Shown in pieces: positions 1 to 12,252 of a DNA stretch of 64,000 bases. The position numbers were made by a program, and so were the translations under genes. Positions within the stretch are counted from its first letter, which is position 1; every line of letters starts with the position of its first letter. Under the pieces are notes generated by a model. It worked only from the letters and a program-made list of their open reading frames with translations, was not told the origin of the DNA and did not search any database. This DNA comes from Plumapathes pennacea (Eukaryota > Cnidaria > Anthozoa > Antipatharia > Myriopathidae): NCBI GenBank assembly GCA_964036295.1, contig OZ038465.1, positions 23,470,870 through 23,534,869 on the forward strand. The letters are read 5' to 3'.

Positions 1-658
1 TTCACAGTGTGTTCAGTCCATTTGTGACTGCAAACTCAATCCTCAGAATTATTTCAGTGTATTTTTCATTTCTGGTATTCAATGACCATTGCAAAACAAA
101 GGCTACATGATCGAATGAAAGAAACACTTCAACTGGCAATGTACGATACGCAGAAGAATTTTATGAGGCAACAGATGTCATGTACAGAGTAAAGCATAAA
201 GCGTCATTGTTTTACGGCTAAAGCTCACCGTAGCTTTGGTTTCTGCTTTGGCCCTGTTATCTTCCCAAAAGTATTTCGTGTTGCCACAGAAAGTTTCATC
301 GGGACTAAATATTTATCGGCGACAGCGGTACCATCAAATATTTGTTTACGGCTATTCTCAAAGCTTCCGCGGTGAATGCGAGCCAAAATCGTTCCCACTT
401 TATCCGTGCATATTCCACAGAGCCAAATGGTGTTGAGTTTGGATGGGATGCAGTTAAATTTTACACACAAGTAACAAGCAATTCACTGGCCACATCTCGA
501 ATTGTTTAGCGAAGTCAATTACGTCATCGCCCAGCACGTGATAATGTGAACCAATCACCGTGTGCTGATTCTGGACCCACAAAAAGGAAAACAAAAAAAA
601 TAAAAAAAATGCCCATTTTTAAGCTCACTTGGGTCCCAGGCCCCCGCGAGCAATTAAC
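1..658 (+). repeat. 635-bp family repeat, partial copy at window edge
   Basis: This stretch matches the unit repeated at 4.2-6.2 kb and 56.6-57.9 kb. It begins with TTCACAGTGTGTTCAGTCC, as the other units do, and ends in the same GC-rich tail around 610-655 (a CCCCCGCGAGCAATTAA type motif). The forward strand has short open stretches in all copies, including a conserved peptide around NGVEFGWDAV, but stop codons interrupt any long frame. I do not recognise the family. It probably extends leftward beyond the window. Confidence 0.7.
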
Positions 659-865
659 TCTTTTACTCCCAAATGGGATCAACTTCAATTTTCTTCTGCA
701 ATTTCTCACCAGAATATATCACACAGTAAAGAGAACTTGGACTTTGATACCTTCCTCACATGAAAGTTGATTAAACTATCAATTCTCACTACATCACTCA
801 TACAATGTGTTCTTGAAAAGTTGGGAGAATCTGTGAGTTGAACTTGGGAGTGAAAGGGTAAATAT
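640..865. repeat. MITE-like repeat, 'CTTTTACTCCCAA' family, copy 1
   Basis: The ends are inverted: one side reads ACTCTTTTACTCCCAAATG and the other CTTGGGAGTGAAAGGGTAA. The interior (ATATATCACACAGTAAAGAGAACTTGG type) recurs at 14.83-15.02 kb and in part at 3.87-3.99 and 56.22-56.34 kb. It has no coding capacity and looks like a short non-autonomous DNA element about 220 bp long. Confidence 0.6.
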
Positions 866-960
866 TGATTGGTTACCAGGTTCAAAAAAAGCACCAGGAT
901 GATGCACAAATTGAGTTTATTGGTGTTGATAAGGTAAGTGAAATTGGCATGTTTACTCAC

Positions 961-3448
961 CAATTGGTAAAGATGACTTGAGCCAGTCATATTCCTTCAC
1001 TCTGACCACTGACTCACCTTAAATAGATACAAGAGAGAGGGGAAGCAGAGAGCACAAGTCAAATTAGTGTTCGCATCTGTAATACAATCTGTTCTTTACT
1101 GCCATTAAAACTACAGTTAGTGAAGTTGACCGGCAAAGCAGACTAACAATAGTATAATGGCAATAGTTTTATTTAGCACCATATTAGGCTTTGTTGCATT
1201 AATGTAAAAGTAATTACAACATATTAATTGGTGCAAGCCAACTGTAATAACCATAAGGCTAGACTAGACAGTTAGCTTACTAAATAAGTTTATACACATG
1301 AATGAGGTCAAAAGATAAGCAAGTAGAGTCAAGTCAAGTGAGAAAAAAACAAGTAATAACAACAATAGAAGCTTTATCAGCATGTCCTACACAAGGTATT
1401 GCTAAAGCAATCTGTAACAGTAACAAATTCTAAATACATAATTTATGTACATGTATGATGTGGGATACAGTATATCAATAATTTCTTGTTAATACAGAAT
1501 ACAAATAATAATAATTGAAAACCAAATTATACTGTGATCTACTTTCTGACTTATGCATCCAATTTAAGATTTCTTTGGTAGAAGCATTTGTAATGAAATT
1601 GCAAAATAATTGAATCACTAATGGCCTTTTGATTGCAATACTGTATCTGATTTAAATATGCTTCTTTTTGTGTTTGTATGCTTCTTTTTTGTTATTTTTA
1701 TAAAACCTTCAATCATGTTTTCATGAAGTTTATTATAACAGTTGCATGAAAGCTGAGAATTATACAAGAAATGGATGGAAGAACTGACAAGCAATGCATG
1801 CTAATGTATGCATGGAGCAGTCAAATTACCATAATTGTAGAGATGTGAGTTGATTTGTATGTTTTGCAAGCAGTTTTGTAGGACACCCTCACCAATGTCT
1901 GCAAAAATTAAAATATGTGCATATTCACAATCATATCCTCTGCTGCAAATTACTGTGGCATACTATAAGTATAAACTAAGATCCTTAGTGGTCAGTCAAT
2001 ACATCACTTCAATCTAACATTGATGGACATTATTTTGATCGCCTATTGCACTAAAGTCAGCCAACTGGGTTGACTGTATCAAATGTCAACTGGCCTTCAG
2101 TGAATCGTTGATATAATATCAATATTGATATTTCACTGATGGTCAGTTGTTTATCACTGACAATAATTGTCAACAATATATTGTTATGGTAATATTGTTA
2201 ATAATGGTCAAGAGTTGGTGAAATGAGCAACAGGAAAGCCCACATACTGTCAAATGTAAATTCCCCCATCTGGGTGCATATTGCAGGTTAAAAGCATGTT
2301 GTAGTTTACCTGTGCACAGCACATGTTGTGCAACTCGTCCCAGGACAATACTGCACAGACCAATACCTGCTCCAAGTTCCAGGGCACAACAGCCATCAAA
2401 CCTGACAAACATTGGAACAGAGGTCAATTTTACTTCTATTTGATAATGATTAAAAGGAGTGATGTTCAAATTCACTTGAACATTGTTACACTCTAGTACA
2501 TATATATACATGCAGGGCCAGCACACAGACAGACAGACAGTAAAGAAATTCCACCTTAATCACACAAAACATAATGCTAAATACCTTTCTACATTGTGTA
2601 CTAAGAAGTCACAGAGAAGAAGAGCACCCCTCCACACCTAAAGAGGGTTTTAAAAATTATGTTTTAAACACTAGACAGTTCAAATAACAGGGTCATCTTT
2701 TATTTGTGATGTTGTTCCCAGTACCATTCCTTCTGCAGTTAGAAAATAACTTCAACGCTCTTTAAGATGAACAGCGTTCTGCGCTGCCACAAAGTTTACA
2801 TTCTGTCCACACCGACATGTCCTTCATAAACTGAAACGTTTGGGGTCCAGTCGTTTTCACAAATTTAAGAGCTTTGTGTCTTAAACTGGGACAGGATTTC
2901 ATACCATCAGTCGAGTCCACACTCCAAGTACCCTACCCCACCCCCCTCCCCCTTGCGTTCAGTAATTTGAAAATCCCATAAATGAATCTTCACCAATCAC
3001 TATACCTGGAGGCCCACATCTTTCAGGCATGTAGCCACAAGGTGTTCTGCAGAAGAAAACAAAGCCATCAGTATTCACACAAGGTCAAATATTTTACACA
3101 ATTTGATAGATTTTCGAAGATATAAGCTTGTCAAAGTTGCTCTTAAATTCGAGATGAAATAAAGTTTATGTACTGTATGCTGTATGTACAGAACGTATGA
3201 AGATTCTAACCCACGGCAATGAAGTCATCAGCCTCATCAGCTTCAGACGGTCGTCTGCGCGTCACAATTATATCGCCATCTTCGTCAGTTCCAGATGAAC
3301 AATCCTCTAACAACAAGTCAGTCTCTCCATCATCCCTTGTGCAATTTCCAAACTTCCTCTTGATCTTAAATCTGGACAATGCTGTTAAGATCAATGATGC
3401 AGCGTCTTTACAGCAGCATGCAAGACGAACAGTTTGGGAAAGACCCAT
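961..3448 (-). CDS. METTL22: METTL22-like protein-lysine methyltransferase, 5' part
   Basis: Six exons on the minus strand join in frame: 3448-3211 (ATG), 3046-3006, 2637-2585, 2401-2310, 1898-1830 and 1017-961. All have AG acceptors and GT donors. The spliced product starts MGLSQTVRLA. It has an acidic stretch and DGDIIVTRRRP, then EHLVATCLKDVGLQ joined to VWRGALLLCDFL. The Rossmann motif I of a class I SAM-dependent methyltransferase follows (ALELGAGIGL, then VLCTD across the intron), then NIQINSHL and VVRVKEYDWLKSSLP. This order matches METTL22, which methylates lysine on KIN17 and related proteins. The catalytic half after DWLK, with its AADVVYDDD-type motif, is not visible; it lies left of the window or is lost. 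The 635-bp repeat occupies 1-658, where the next exons would be expected. Confidence 0.85.
1030..1820. other. METTL22-like intron, non-coding
   Basis: This AT-rich intron lies between the exon ending at 1830 and the exon starting at 1017 (minus-strand order). I see no exon, RNA gene or clear mobile element in it. The part next to 1017, up to about 1150, is homologous to 47.87-48.0 kb. Confidence 0.5.
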
Positions 3449-3752
3449 TGCAAAGCAGCAAGATTATCCTTTACTTTAGAACATGAAGCCAACTGACAGA
3501 CCCATCCATTTCCGGTGTTTCGCCTCAAATGTGCTGCAAACATGAACATCGGAAAAAACAAATTCTCCTGGGGCCGCCATCTTTGTTTGACAACGCTAAA
3601 CCTGCGCCCGCAGTCAGAAGGGACAGCGAACCAACAAGACAGCGGTCAGCGGACAGAGCTGACAAACGGATTGCGTTGGTGACGTCATCAGTTCGTACGC
3701 TTTGTTTATCTTGTTCAGAATCCGATCACTGAGGTCAATATATTAACTTAAA
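3449..3752. promoter_or_regulatory. Probable METTL22-like promoter and 5' region
   Basis: This is the gap between the METTL22-like ATG (3448, minus strand) and the repeat that starts near 3754. It is richer in GC and CpG than the neighbouring introns (for example CTGCGCCCGCAG near 3603) and has ATTTCCGG near 3509. The promoter role is inferred from position; no TATA box is evident. Confidence 0.35.
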
Positions 3753-3753
3753 C

Positions 3754-6212
3754 TAGACTGGCCTTGCCAGTGAGCTCGCGGCGTGAGTTGGGTCGAGACC
3801 AGAATATAAAATGGAAAGTAGGGGACAAGAGCGGAACTCCCAAGAGAGACTTTCTCACCATAAAAATATCACACAGTATAGAGAACTTGGTTTTTGACAC
3901 CTTGCTCTTTTGACACCTTGATTAAACTAAAAATTATTATTACAACACTCATACACTTGCTTCTTAAAGGTTGAGCGACCCTGCATCTTGAGAATGCGTG
4001 ACATATCTTTTTATGCACAATCGATTATGACAGTTTGACCTTGACTCATATTTCTAATCAGAGGCCACGATTAATCCAGCCTTCGCTTCACTACTTATGT
4101 GTTTTCTTTTATTAACTCAATACGTTTCTTCTATCAGGCTTTCGAGTATTCGTGTTCTGTAACAAATATAAAATTGAAAGCGAGGAATGTCACACGAGAG
4201 GTGTTTACAATATTATTGCGCTTTTGTTCACAGTGTGTTCAGTCCATTTGTGACTGCAAACTCAATCCTCAGAATTATTTCGGTGTATTTTTCATTTCTG
4301 GTATATAATGAACATTGCGAAACAAAAGCTACATGATCGAATGAAAGAAACACTTCAACAGGCAATGTACGATACGCAGAAGAATTTTATGAGGCAACAG
4401 ATGTCATGTACAGAGTAAAGCATAAAGCGTCATTGTTTTACGGCTAAAGCTCACCGTAGCTTTGGTTTCTGTTTTCGCCCTGTTATCTTCCCAAAAGTAT
4501 TTCGTGTCGCCACAGAAAGTTTCGTCGGGACTAAATACTTATCGGCGACAGAGATATCTGCAATACCCCAGAAGTACCATCAAACATTTGTTTACGGCTA
4601 TTCTCAAAGCTTGTGCGGTGAACGCGAGCCAAAATCTTTTCCTAAAATCCAGTTTATCCGTGCATATTCCACAGAGTCAAATGGGGTTGAGTTTGAATGG
4701 GATGCAGTTTACTTTTTCGCTTCACTACTTATGTGTTTTCTTTTATTAACTCAATACGTTTTTTTATATCAGGCTTTCGAATATTCGTGCTCTGTAACAA
4801 ATATAAAATTGAAAGCGAGGAATGTCACACGAGAGATGTTTACAATATTATTGCGCTTTTGTTCACAGTGTGTTCAGTCCATTTGTGACTGCAAACTCAA
4901 TCCTCAGAATTATTTCGGTGTATTTTTCATTTCTGGTATATAATGAACATTGCGAAACAAAAGCTACATGATCGAATGAAAGAAACACTTCAACAGGCAA
5001 TGTACGATACGCAGAAGAATTTTATGAGGCAACAGATGTCATGTACAGAGTAAAGCATAAAGCGTCATTGTTTTACGGCTAAAGCTCACCGTAGCTTTGG
5101 TTTCTTTTTTCGCCCTGTTATCTTCCCAAAAGCATTTCGTGTCGCCACAGAAAGTTTCGTCGGGACTAAATACTTATCGGCGACAGAGATATCTGCAATA
5201 CCCCAGAAGTACCATCAAACATTTGTTTACGGCTATTCTCAAAGCTTGTGCGGTGAACGCGAGCCAAAATCTTTTCCTAAAATCCAGTTTATCCGTGCAT
5301 ATTCCACAGAGTCAAATGGGGTTGAGTTTGAATGGGATGCAGTTTACTTTTTCGCTTCACTACTTATGTGTTTTCTTTTATTAACTCAATACGTTTTTTT
5401 ATATCAGGCTTTCGAATATTCGTGCTCTGTAACAAATATAAAATTGAAAGCGAGGAATGTCACACGAGAGATGTTTACAATATTATTGCGCTTTTGTTCA
5501 CAGTGTGTTCAGTCCATTTGTGACTGCAAACTCAATCCTCAGAATTATTTCGGTGTATTTTTCATTTCTGGTATTCAATGACCATTGCGAAACAAAGGCT
5601 ACATGATCGAATGAAAGAAACACTTCAACAGGCAATGTACGATACGCAGAAGAATTTTATGAGGCAACAGATGTCATGTACAGAGTAAAGCATAAAGCGT
5701 CATTGTTTTACGGCTAAAGCTCACCGTAGCTTTGGTTTCTTTTTTCGCCCTGTTATCTTCCCAAAAGTATTTCGTGTCGCCACAGAAAGTTTCGTCGGGA
5801 CTAAATATTTATCGGCGACAGCGGTACCATCAAATATTTATTTACAGCTATTCTCAAAGCTTCCTCGGTGAACGCGAGCCAAAATCGTTCCCGAAAATCC
5901 AGTTTATCCGTGCATATTCCACAGAGCCAAATGGTGTTGAGTTTGGATGGGATGCAGTTAACTTTTACACACAAGTAACGAGCAATTCACTGGCCACATC
6001 TCGAGTTGTTTAGCGAAGTCAATTACGTCATCGCCCAGCACGTGATAAGATGAACCAATCACCGTGTGCTGATTCTCGACCCACAAAAAGGAAAAAAATT
6101 AAAATGCCCATTTTGAAGCTCGCTTGGGCCCCAGGCCCCCGCGAGCAATAAAAATTTGCGTTTTTAAGCTCGCTTGGGCCCCAGGCCCTCGCGAGCAATT
6201 AACCTTAGAGCT
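3754..6212 (+). repeat. Composite repeat with tandem 635-bp units
   Basis: A 5' leader (3754-4230, TAGACTGGCCTTGCCAGTG...) is followed by near-identical units. The same point in successive units falls at 4462, 5097 and 5732, an exact period of 635 bp. The last unit differs internally and ends with a tail containing two copies of GCTCGCTTGGGCCCCAGGCC (about 6117-6200). The whole block, with fewer units, recurs at 56.1-57.88 kb. Each unit has forward-strand open stretches of 95-111 codons around EREPKSFPKIQFIRAYST. They are conserved between units but have no family I can name. It may be a satellite-like expansion inside a transposable element. Confidence 0.8.
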
Positions 6213-6890
6213 TTCCTTTTCGTTGCAATGCTTGACCGGTCCTTTCACTTTAAGTATATTGTCCTTTTATACTATCTACGACTTTCACGGAATGCAGCTG
6301 GCCCAGTACTAAACGGCCGCTATGGCGATGAAATCACTCCGACAAGGACGAATTTGTTTTGCAATTTTCACCACGGGTGCAAGGAGGAAAGTGGTAGGTG
6401 CAAACGCTCAGGAAGAGAAAAACTATTGAACTGCAAACTCTAAAAATTTGTAGCTTAACCTTTGCTTCTGCGTCTTAACTTTTTAAAAAAACTCCGCCGG
6501 AAGCTGTGTTTCGCCACACAATTAAAAAATACAAAGGGATTCATTGGAGCGTACACCCGCGCCAGTTTCCACGGGAAAAAGCTTGCCTGCGCGGCCGCGC
6601 ATGCACAGTGCGTTTGTCAGCTCTGTCCGGTCAGCGTAAAACCCAGACTTGCAGAACATGATAGCCCAGTTACGGAGCCGATAAATATGTACGACTAAAA
6701 GCGCAAAAATGCATTGCAATTGTTGCTGTTACCATCGCATGAAGCATTCAGTGCGCACGCGCTCCACGCGCGGCTTGTGCAAAACGTGGAAACGAACCCA
6801 AAGTTAGCAATGCTGGGCAAAAAAATTGACTGGTTTCAAACTTCACGCAACTTGTGCCAACATCATGTACGGGGGAAAGGGGAGGGAGGG
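6213..6890. other. Unassigned spacer
   Basis: I see no convincing gene here. Short overlapping open frames exist on both strands, but none shows splice-supported continuity or a known domain. Around 6560-6790 it becomes CpG-rich (GCGCGGCCGCGCATGC), which could mark a mobile-element promoter. Confidence 0.3.
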
Positions 6891-6904
6891 GAGGATTGGG
6901 TACT

Positions 6905-7110
6905 CCCATATGAGCCATATAGGTATGTGCCGCCCAAAAGGGTATCATTTTTAGCATTTTAGTCTGAAATAGGGTATCGATTTTATCCTTTAGTCTGAAA
7001 TAGGGTCGAAAATTGCAAATTTTGGTCTTCAATAGGGTCAAAAATTGCAAATTTGGGTCTTCAATAGGGTAAGGGTTTTTAGTCCAGGCGGCACACTCTC
7101 ACTCAAAATT
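6905..7110. repeat. Short repeats bounded by GTGCCGCC / GGCGGCAC
   Basis: Repeats of AAATAGGGT and TTCAATAGGGTCAAAAATTG lie between inverted ends GTGCCGCCC (near 6926) and GGCGGCAC (near 7086). This suggests a small inverted-repeat element with an internal tandem array. It has no coding capacity. Confidence 0.5.
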
Positions 7111-7415
7111 TTGACCAGTCGAGTCCACACTCCAAGTACCCTCTTCCCCCCCTCCCGGGATCATGCAACATTGCCCAACATGGTGTACAAACAAACGCAA
7201 TGTTGCATTCGTTTTGCGTTTTTGAGACTTTTCGTATTTTTCTTTAGCCGTTGACGATATACAATAGAAAAACTACGCATAGTTTGAGGTTGTCGGGCAA
7301 CCAAAAATGAACAGTTTCAATCATCTTCCTTGAAACAAGAATTTCTTTGCAAATATTCATCATTTTGATTCGAAAATCACTGTGTTGACATACATAGCCC
7401 TGTGCAAGGAATTGT

Positions 7416-7612
7416 GGGATTTTTCATTATATTGTCAAGGGACAATTCGGAACAATTTGAATTATGGATTTTTCATTATATTGTCAAGGGACAATTCGGA
7501 ACAATTTGAATTATGGATTTTTCATTATATTGTCAAGGGACAATTCGGAACAATTTGGATTATGGATTTTTCATTATATTGTCAAGGGACAATTAGGAAC
7601 AATTTGGAAGTT
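7416..7612 (+). repeat. 49-bp tandem repeat, four copies
   Basis: The motif GGATTTTTCATTATATTGTC starts at 7417, 7466, 7515 and 7564, an exact 49-bp period with very few differences between copies. Because 49 is not a multiple of three, the same motif is read in all frames, which creates spurious open frames here. It is a minisatellite. Confidence 0.9.
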
Positions 7613-7699
7613 TATTATAAAGAATACTATTTCGGCTATCCTGGAGCGAACTTGTATTTGCAAACGGAAGAGCTCAAATTTGACCTTCGGACTTAGGAT

Positions 7700-10420
7700 T
7701 ACAGTAGCCCTTTAGGAGCATAGTTCATAAATGAGGTCAGCGAAGCATTTGCGTGTGCAGCACAAGCCACAGGAAAGGCATAGCACCAGGTTCGCTACGA
7801 ACGTGCCTGTCGGTAAGCTTTACCTGCACGTTTTGAGCAAGCTGCCAAGTGTTTGCACGGCATCATGATGCACAGACACCTTCGGAGTCTTTCTAGTCAC
7901 CCATGCCGCGGAAGTTCTTTCCACCCTTTTCCGTTCTGACCTCATCGTGGCTTTTCTATCTAATTTAGTTGTTTATCCAAAAGGAAGTTTGTAACCGCTG
8001 TACGTGTTCCCTGAGCAAACTTAACCGCTACTTTGTAGTGTAGAATTCAGTTAGAGTTGGAGCTCGAGCTCTCCGTTAGTCTCGAAGCCCAAGAGCTCAG
8101 CCGTGATTCACGAATAAAGAAGTCAACAAGTCCAGAAGCGAGTCCCCATAAAATCTGCTCCGTAACAATATGAGCGTTTTTTTCGGAACCAGAAGTGTCC
8201 GGTGAGTCCCAAAGTAGACGTTCCACTGTATTCACGCAAGACGAACAGCTGCGTATGAAAGAGATCGACGTTTCTGTACAAATAATCGGGAGAGTCGCGC
8301 ACCAGTTGGTAAGTCTGACCTACAGGGAAGTGTCCCTCCCAATCATGTTAATCTGTGCTTTGCTCCTTGAAAACTCTTTGAAACGACGAGTAAAAATATA
8401 CAGCCGTACTATACGCCCAAGTGTCTAATATGTTGTTTATTATATAACTCCCTTAGTAAAGGATGTAAGTTATTTTTAATTCGCAATACGTTGTGAAAGT
8501 GACATGTTTTCCGCACGCGCAGAAAAACTCCAGAACATGGCCAGAAATAGCGGACATTCTGAGCCTGCAACATTGTCAGCGGGCCGGGTATTTCCCGCCA
8601 CAATGTGCGTCCGCGGAAGCTTTTCCCGCCCAAAATGGCGGGCAGCAGTTTGTTTACCAAACGTACAATTACCTGAAGTATGCCGGATTGCGATCAATCA
8701 CTGCGATCGCTCAGAAAAGTGTTCAGAGACCGCTGGATTGCTACGATCACTGCGATTGCTGAGAAACTGTTCCGAGATCGTAGTGATTATTGGAAACAGC
8801 ATGCCGCGAATGGAAAAGCTGAAATGTTTCAAAGCGACTGGTGACACGCACGGTCAGTTTTGTAAAACTTGGTCCTGTAGTTTAATTGCAAATTCTATGC
8901 TGAAGTTAGAAGAAAGGATGAACAAGTCTTACAATTTAGCGGTATTAAAACAGTTCCTGCTTTGCTGGACAGAGTTTCCTTGTCCGTTCTTGAACAACCG
9001 TATTTATGCGCCACGATTCGCGACGTCTCTTTCAAAGCTCTACTAAATCCCCCCAAAAAATCCTGAACTCACTTTGCAGGATGGTTTACTCACAAGGCTA
9101 CACAGTTTGTTTTGAACAACTTGGTCGGTCGCCGGAGCCGATTGGAGGGAGCTAGAACCGATCGCGAGTAGCATTGAACCTTGCTTCACTAAGCGTGCGT
9201 ATCGAGTGATTGTGCGGCTAAATTCAACAAAACACATCTTTATAATCCAAAAACGCAAGAGATACAAAGTGTCGAGGGTTACCAATAAGTTTGCTCAGAA
9301 GAATGACCTTTCTCGAAGTAAGAACCGATTGAACAGCTTCGATATTTCAACAACTTCGAGGCAAAACGGTCAGCTACTCTCATCCAGTATGCCGTTTTCA
9401 GCTTGTCTGCCATACTGTTGTCTCTTAGACGTGTCTTGCATCCTTACATTGGAAAAACGCAAGAAGTACATATGGACAGCTACTGATTTTGTGTTAATAT
9501 TTTCGGTATCCTTGTATTATAAGAGAATTCGGTTGAACAGCTTGCTATTTAGTCTCTAGTTCAAAGGTACGATGATTTTTGTGTCCATAAAAATTCATAG
9601 TAAAGTCTCTTGTTTAGTTTACACTGAAAGCCAAAAAAATTGCAGCCCCTAATGCGCATGCGTGTCCGCTATTTCTGGCTGTGAAACCGCACCGAGAAGG
9701 CCGATGACAACTGAGTCCCTCGTTATGGCATTTTCTACGAAGCAATTGTGAGATATGGGGACAATCCCGTTAAAAATGTGCAGCTTGAACATTGGTCAAA
9801 CAATTTTTGTTGCAGGAAGTCAGCCGCAGACCAGAAAAAGACGAAAACACATACACACAGTACAGGGAGCAGCAGAGAGTGATGTAAAGCAGGTGAAACA
9901 GAGATTTTTCCAGTTGTTACCGCTCACGTCAATCTCCTAATATATCATGGTGCAATTTTAGACGCGCTGAATTCTTCCAGGTAACGAAGTAGTCACGTGT
10001 ACTAAACTATAACACATAATTGCTACATGAGAATACGTGAGAGCAACTTCTTTTTGCCTTGGTTGCACGCTCAACTTGAATAAAGAAGAGACTGAAGGTG
10101 TTTTCTTCATTCGCAGTGAAACAGGTCATGTTTGCAATCAATCTATCGACAAATTGGACGAGCGACTTGCCAAAAGAATGCTTGAAATACAGTGAAAGTA
10201 AACCTTGTTCGGATCTATTTCCAATGACGTTGTCTCGGACATCCGCGTCCTCTCACAACAGTCAATCTGTGTGGGTGTCACTTGTTAATACTTTCTCCCA
10301 GCCTCTGGACAATGAACTGTGATAGGCGTTAACCTACAACGGAGAAACAGTAAGTCACATATACAATATTTTTCGAAATACCCCCTAAAAGACACATTCA
10401 TACAAACCAAGAATACAAAA
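7700..10420. other. Long stretch without a recognised gene
   Basis: The longest open frame (8504-9046, forward, 180 codons) has no recognisable domain and overlaps short repeats of GATCACTGCGAT type near 8690-8760. Sequence at 8515-8560 and its approximate inverse at 9655-9685 (TGTCCGCTATTTCTGGC) hint at an inverted-repeat element about 1.15 kb long. I cannot support any gene. Confidence 0.35.
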
Positions 10421-10439
10421 TCTGGGGACGGATTGGCTA

Positions 10440-10625
10440 TGTTTAAAACCAGGAAACGGGAACCCGGGAATCGGGAACCTGGAACCGGGAATCTATAAAC
10501 CGGGAAATGGGAATCTGTGAACCGGGAATCGGGAAGGGGTAACCGGGAACGTGGAAACGGGAATCGGGCATCTGGGAAAGGGAAACTGGGAACCAGGTGG
10601 GAAAAAGGAACTTGGATAGGGAAAC
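10440..10625. repeat. GGGAAC-type short repeats, left member of an inverted pair
   Basis: This is a purine-rich degenerate array of units such as CCGGGAATCGGGAAC. The opposite-strand version (GGTTCCCGGTTCC) lies at 14565-14672. Each array has a related border on its outer side (GGGGACGGATTGGC near 10422, GCCGGACGGATTTTGG near 14680). Together they flank the Penelope-like relic and the Crypton. The protein-like frame read from it is low-complexity. Confidence 0.75.
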
Positions 10626-10728
10626 GCAGAAATTGGAAACAAAACAAATTCATTGAACGGAAAGGGGAGTTGACAGGCCTACACGACTCCAAACATGATT
10701 AATTTGTGTAAATTAGTTTTTCGAGCCT

Positions 10729-11110
10729 TTATAGATTTGCTCTCACGAGCATGTCCTTTAGAGATATTCCTCTCTTTAAGGATATAATCGGAGGTTCTGT
10801 AAATATCTTGTTCAGCAAGGGTTGGTTTTGTGTCAAATGCCAGTGCTTCAGTAGAATTTCTTTGAGGTTGTGCACTAACGGTTTGTCTTGCATAACGAAC
10901 GGCAATACTTTTTTTTTCGTTCTAAATTTAGGTTTAAGGACCGACTGCCTTTTCTCAAACTTTACAGCCGAGATAATTTTCTCGATTAGATGTTTAGGAT
11001 AACCTCTTGATTTTAGGCGTGATTTCAAGTTTGTGACATTTCCTTCAAATGTTGATTTCGAAGAATTTGTCCGTAGAAGTCGAAAGGTTTACCTTTTGTA
11101 ACGCCTGGTG
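10729..11110 (-). pseudogene. Penelope-like element relic, C-terminal RT/thumb region
   Basis: On the minus strand, LRTNSSKSTFEGNVTNLKSR leads into LKSRGYPKHLIEKIISAVKF, then LPFVMQDKPLVHNLKEILL and NQPLLNKIFTEPPIISLKRG, ending SLKDMLVRANL. This order is the conserved region after the reverse transcriptase core of Penelope-like retroelements, upstream of the GIY-YIG endonuclease. A stop lies near the start of the preserved part, just upstream of LRTNSS. The endonuclease domain is absent, since the GGGAAC array begins at 10625. The matching upstream part of the element is at 14230-14558, so the element was split by insertion. Confidence 0.7.
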
Positions 11111-11169
11111 AGTGGCAAGAGTATGAGTATAAGTTTATTGAAATGTTTCATTTAGTTGATTGCGAACAT

Positions 11170-11304
11170 CAATAGAGTTATGGATGCACGCGGGAAGTTG
11201 AGAGAGCACGAGAGAAGCGTAAGAGTTGCTCGAAGCGTAGACGAGAGCAACTCTAGCTTCACGAGTGCTCTCCTAACTTCCCAAGTGAATCCATAACTCG
11301 ATAG
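11170..11304. repeat. Hairpin (long palindrome)
   Basis: The left arm (GAGTTATGGATGCACGCGGG, then AAGTTGAGAGAGCAC) is repeated in inverse on the right (GTGCTCTCCTAACTTCCC, then GAATCCATAACTC). The centre near GAAGCGTAGAC is also self-complementary in part. It is a foldback or MITE-like element about 135 bp long with no coding capacity. Confidence 0.75.
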
Positions 11305-11319
11305 ACGCACAGCTAAAAG

Positions 11320-12250
11320 CATGAACCAATTCTTTTATAACATAGGCACATGAGCGAAAAACAAATTTTCATTTCTGATTGAATGCAAAGTTCTCTTTCG
11401 ACGCGCAAAAGGAAAAGCAAACTCTCTCATCGGCTGATTGAAAACACGCCACAGCTTACTAACATTTCTGTCATCTAGAAGTTGATGAGAGTCGATGAAA
11501 AAGATGTCGTTTAATCGACGAAAACACTGAAATTACTGTTAACCTGGCGTGGTGAAAGCCAGCAGCCTGCGGTGACTTTAGAATTTGTGACGATGTAATT
11601 GTTTTGAACGGTACAATTGAAGATGAACCCAGGAAATTCAAGTCGCCGCTTCAAAACAACGTGAGATTCACCTTGAACTATGGCAGACAATGCGGGTCTG
11701 GAAAAGCAAAGAGATCCGTCAAAGATGTAAATAATCACCATGAACGGAAGAGATAGAAATGTTTGCCGAGCGGACTTGTTTGTTTTTCGAGCAGCCAGCA
11801 AACTGTACTGTAAACACTGCAAGTATGGCGGCTTTCAGAACGAATGAAACTCGTTTCATTTCAAAAACATTGAAGGCTTGAGAGATATTTATCTTTGCTG
11901 TGATGGATTTCATTGTCCATGAGAATTAAGCCGTCGAGAAATAAGTGAGTTTTGATTCATACAATTTTCTGTGCCGACCGTCGAAATCCAAAATATTTCA
12001 GACTTGAATACTGCTTTTCTTTGGGTGCGGTTGTGACTCCATGCAGTACAAAATTCTTCAGAAAAGTAAAGCTATTTTCTTCTGAGTTGTAAAGCGTCTG
12101 TTAATTTTTAAACGAGGAAAGCTAGAAAAAGTCGAAAGAAAACGACATTTGCTCACGTCATATTATTGAGCACGGGCGTGCACGATAAAGTTATGGAGCA
12201 CGCTCTTCGAAAATCAAAACGTGGCTTATATCGTGACTATGTTATAATTA
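11320..12250. other. Non-coding flank, repeat-like
   Basis: This lies inside the interrupted Penelope-like relic. Parts of it (around 11730-11930) resemble 39.75-39.95 kb and 32.08-32.17 kb, for example a shared AATCACCGTGAACGG / AATCACCATGAACGG type block, which suggests a dispersed family. No gene is supported. Confidence 0.35.
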
Positions 12251-12252
12251 AT

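Noticed and set aside
882-950. Plus-strand exon VQKKHQDDAQIEFIGVDK with good splice sites
   Set aside because: Overlaps the flank of a METTL22-like intron, and the copy at 47.74 kb has a frame break; more likely chance.
8504-9046. 180-codon forward open frame
   Set aside because: No domain, splice context or start support; it overlaps short repeats, so I treat it as chance.
10285-10692. 135-codon minus-strand open frame
   Set aside because: Mostly the GGGAAC array read as a Phe/Pro/Arg-rich peptide; low complexity.
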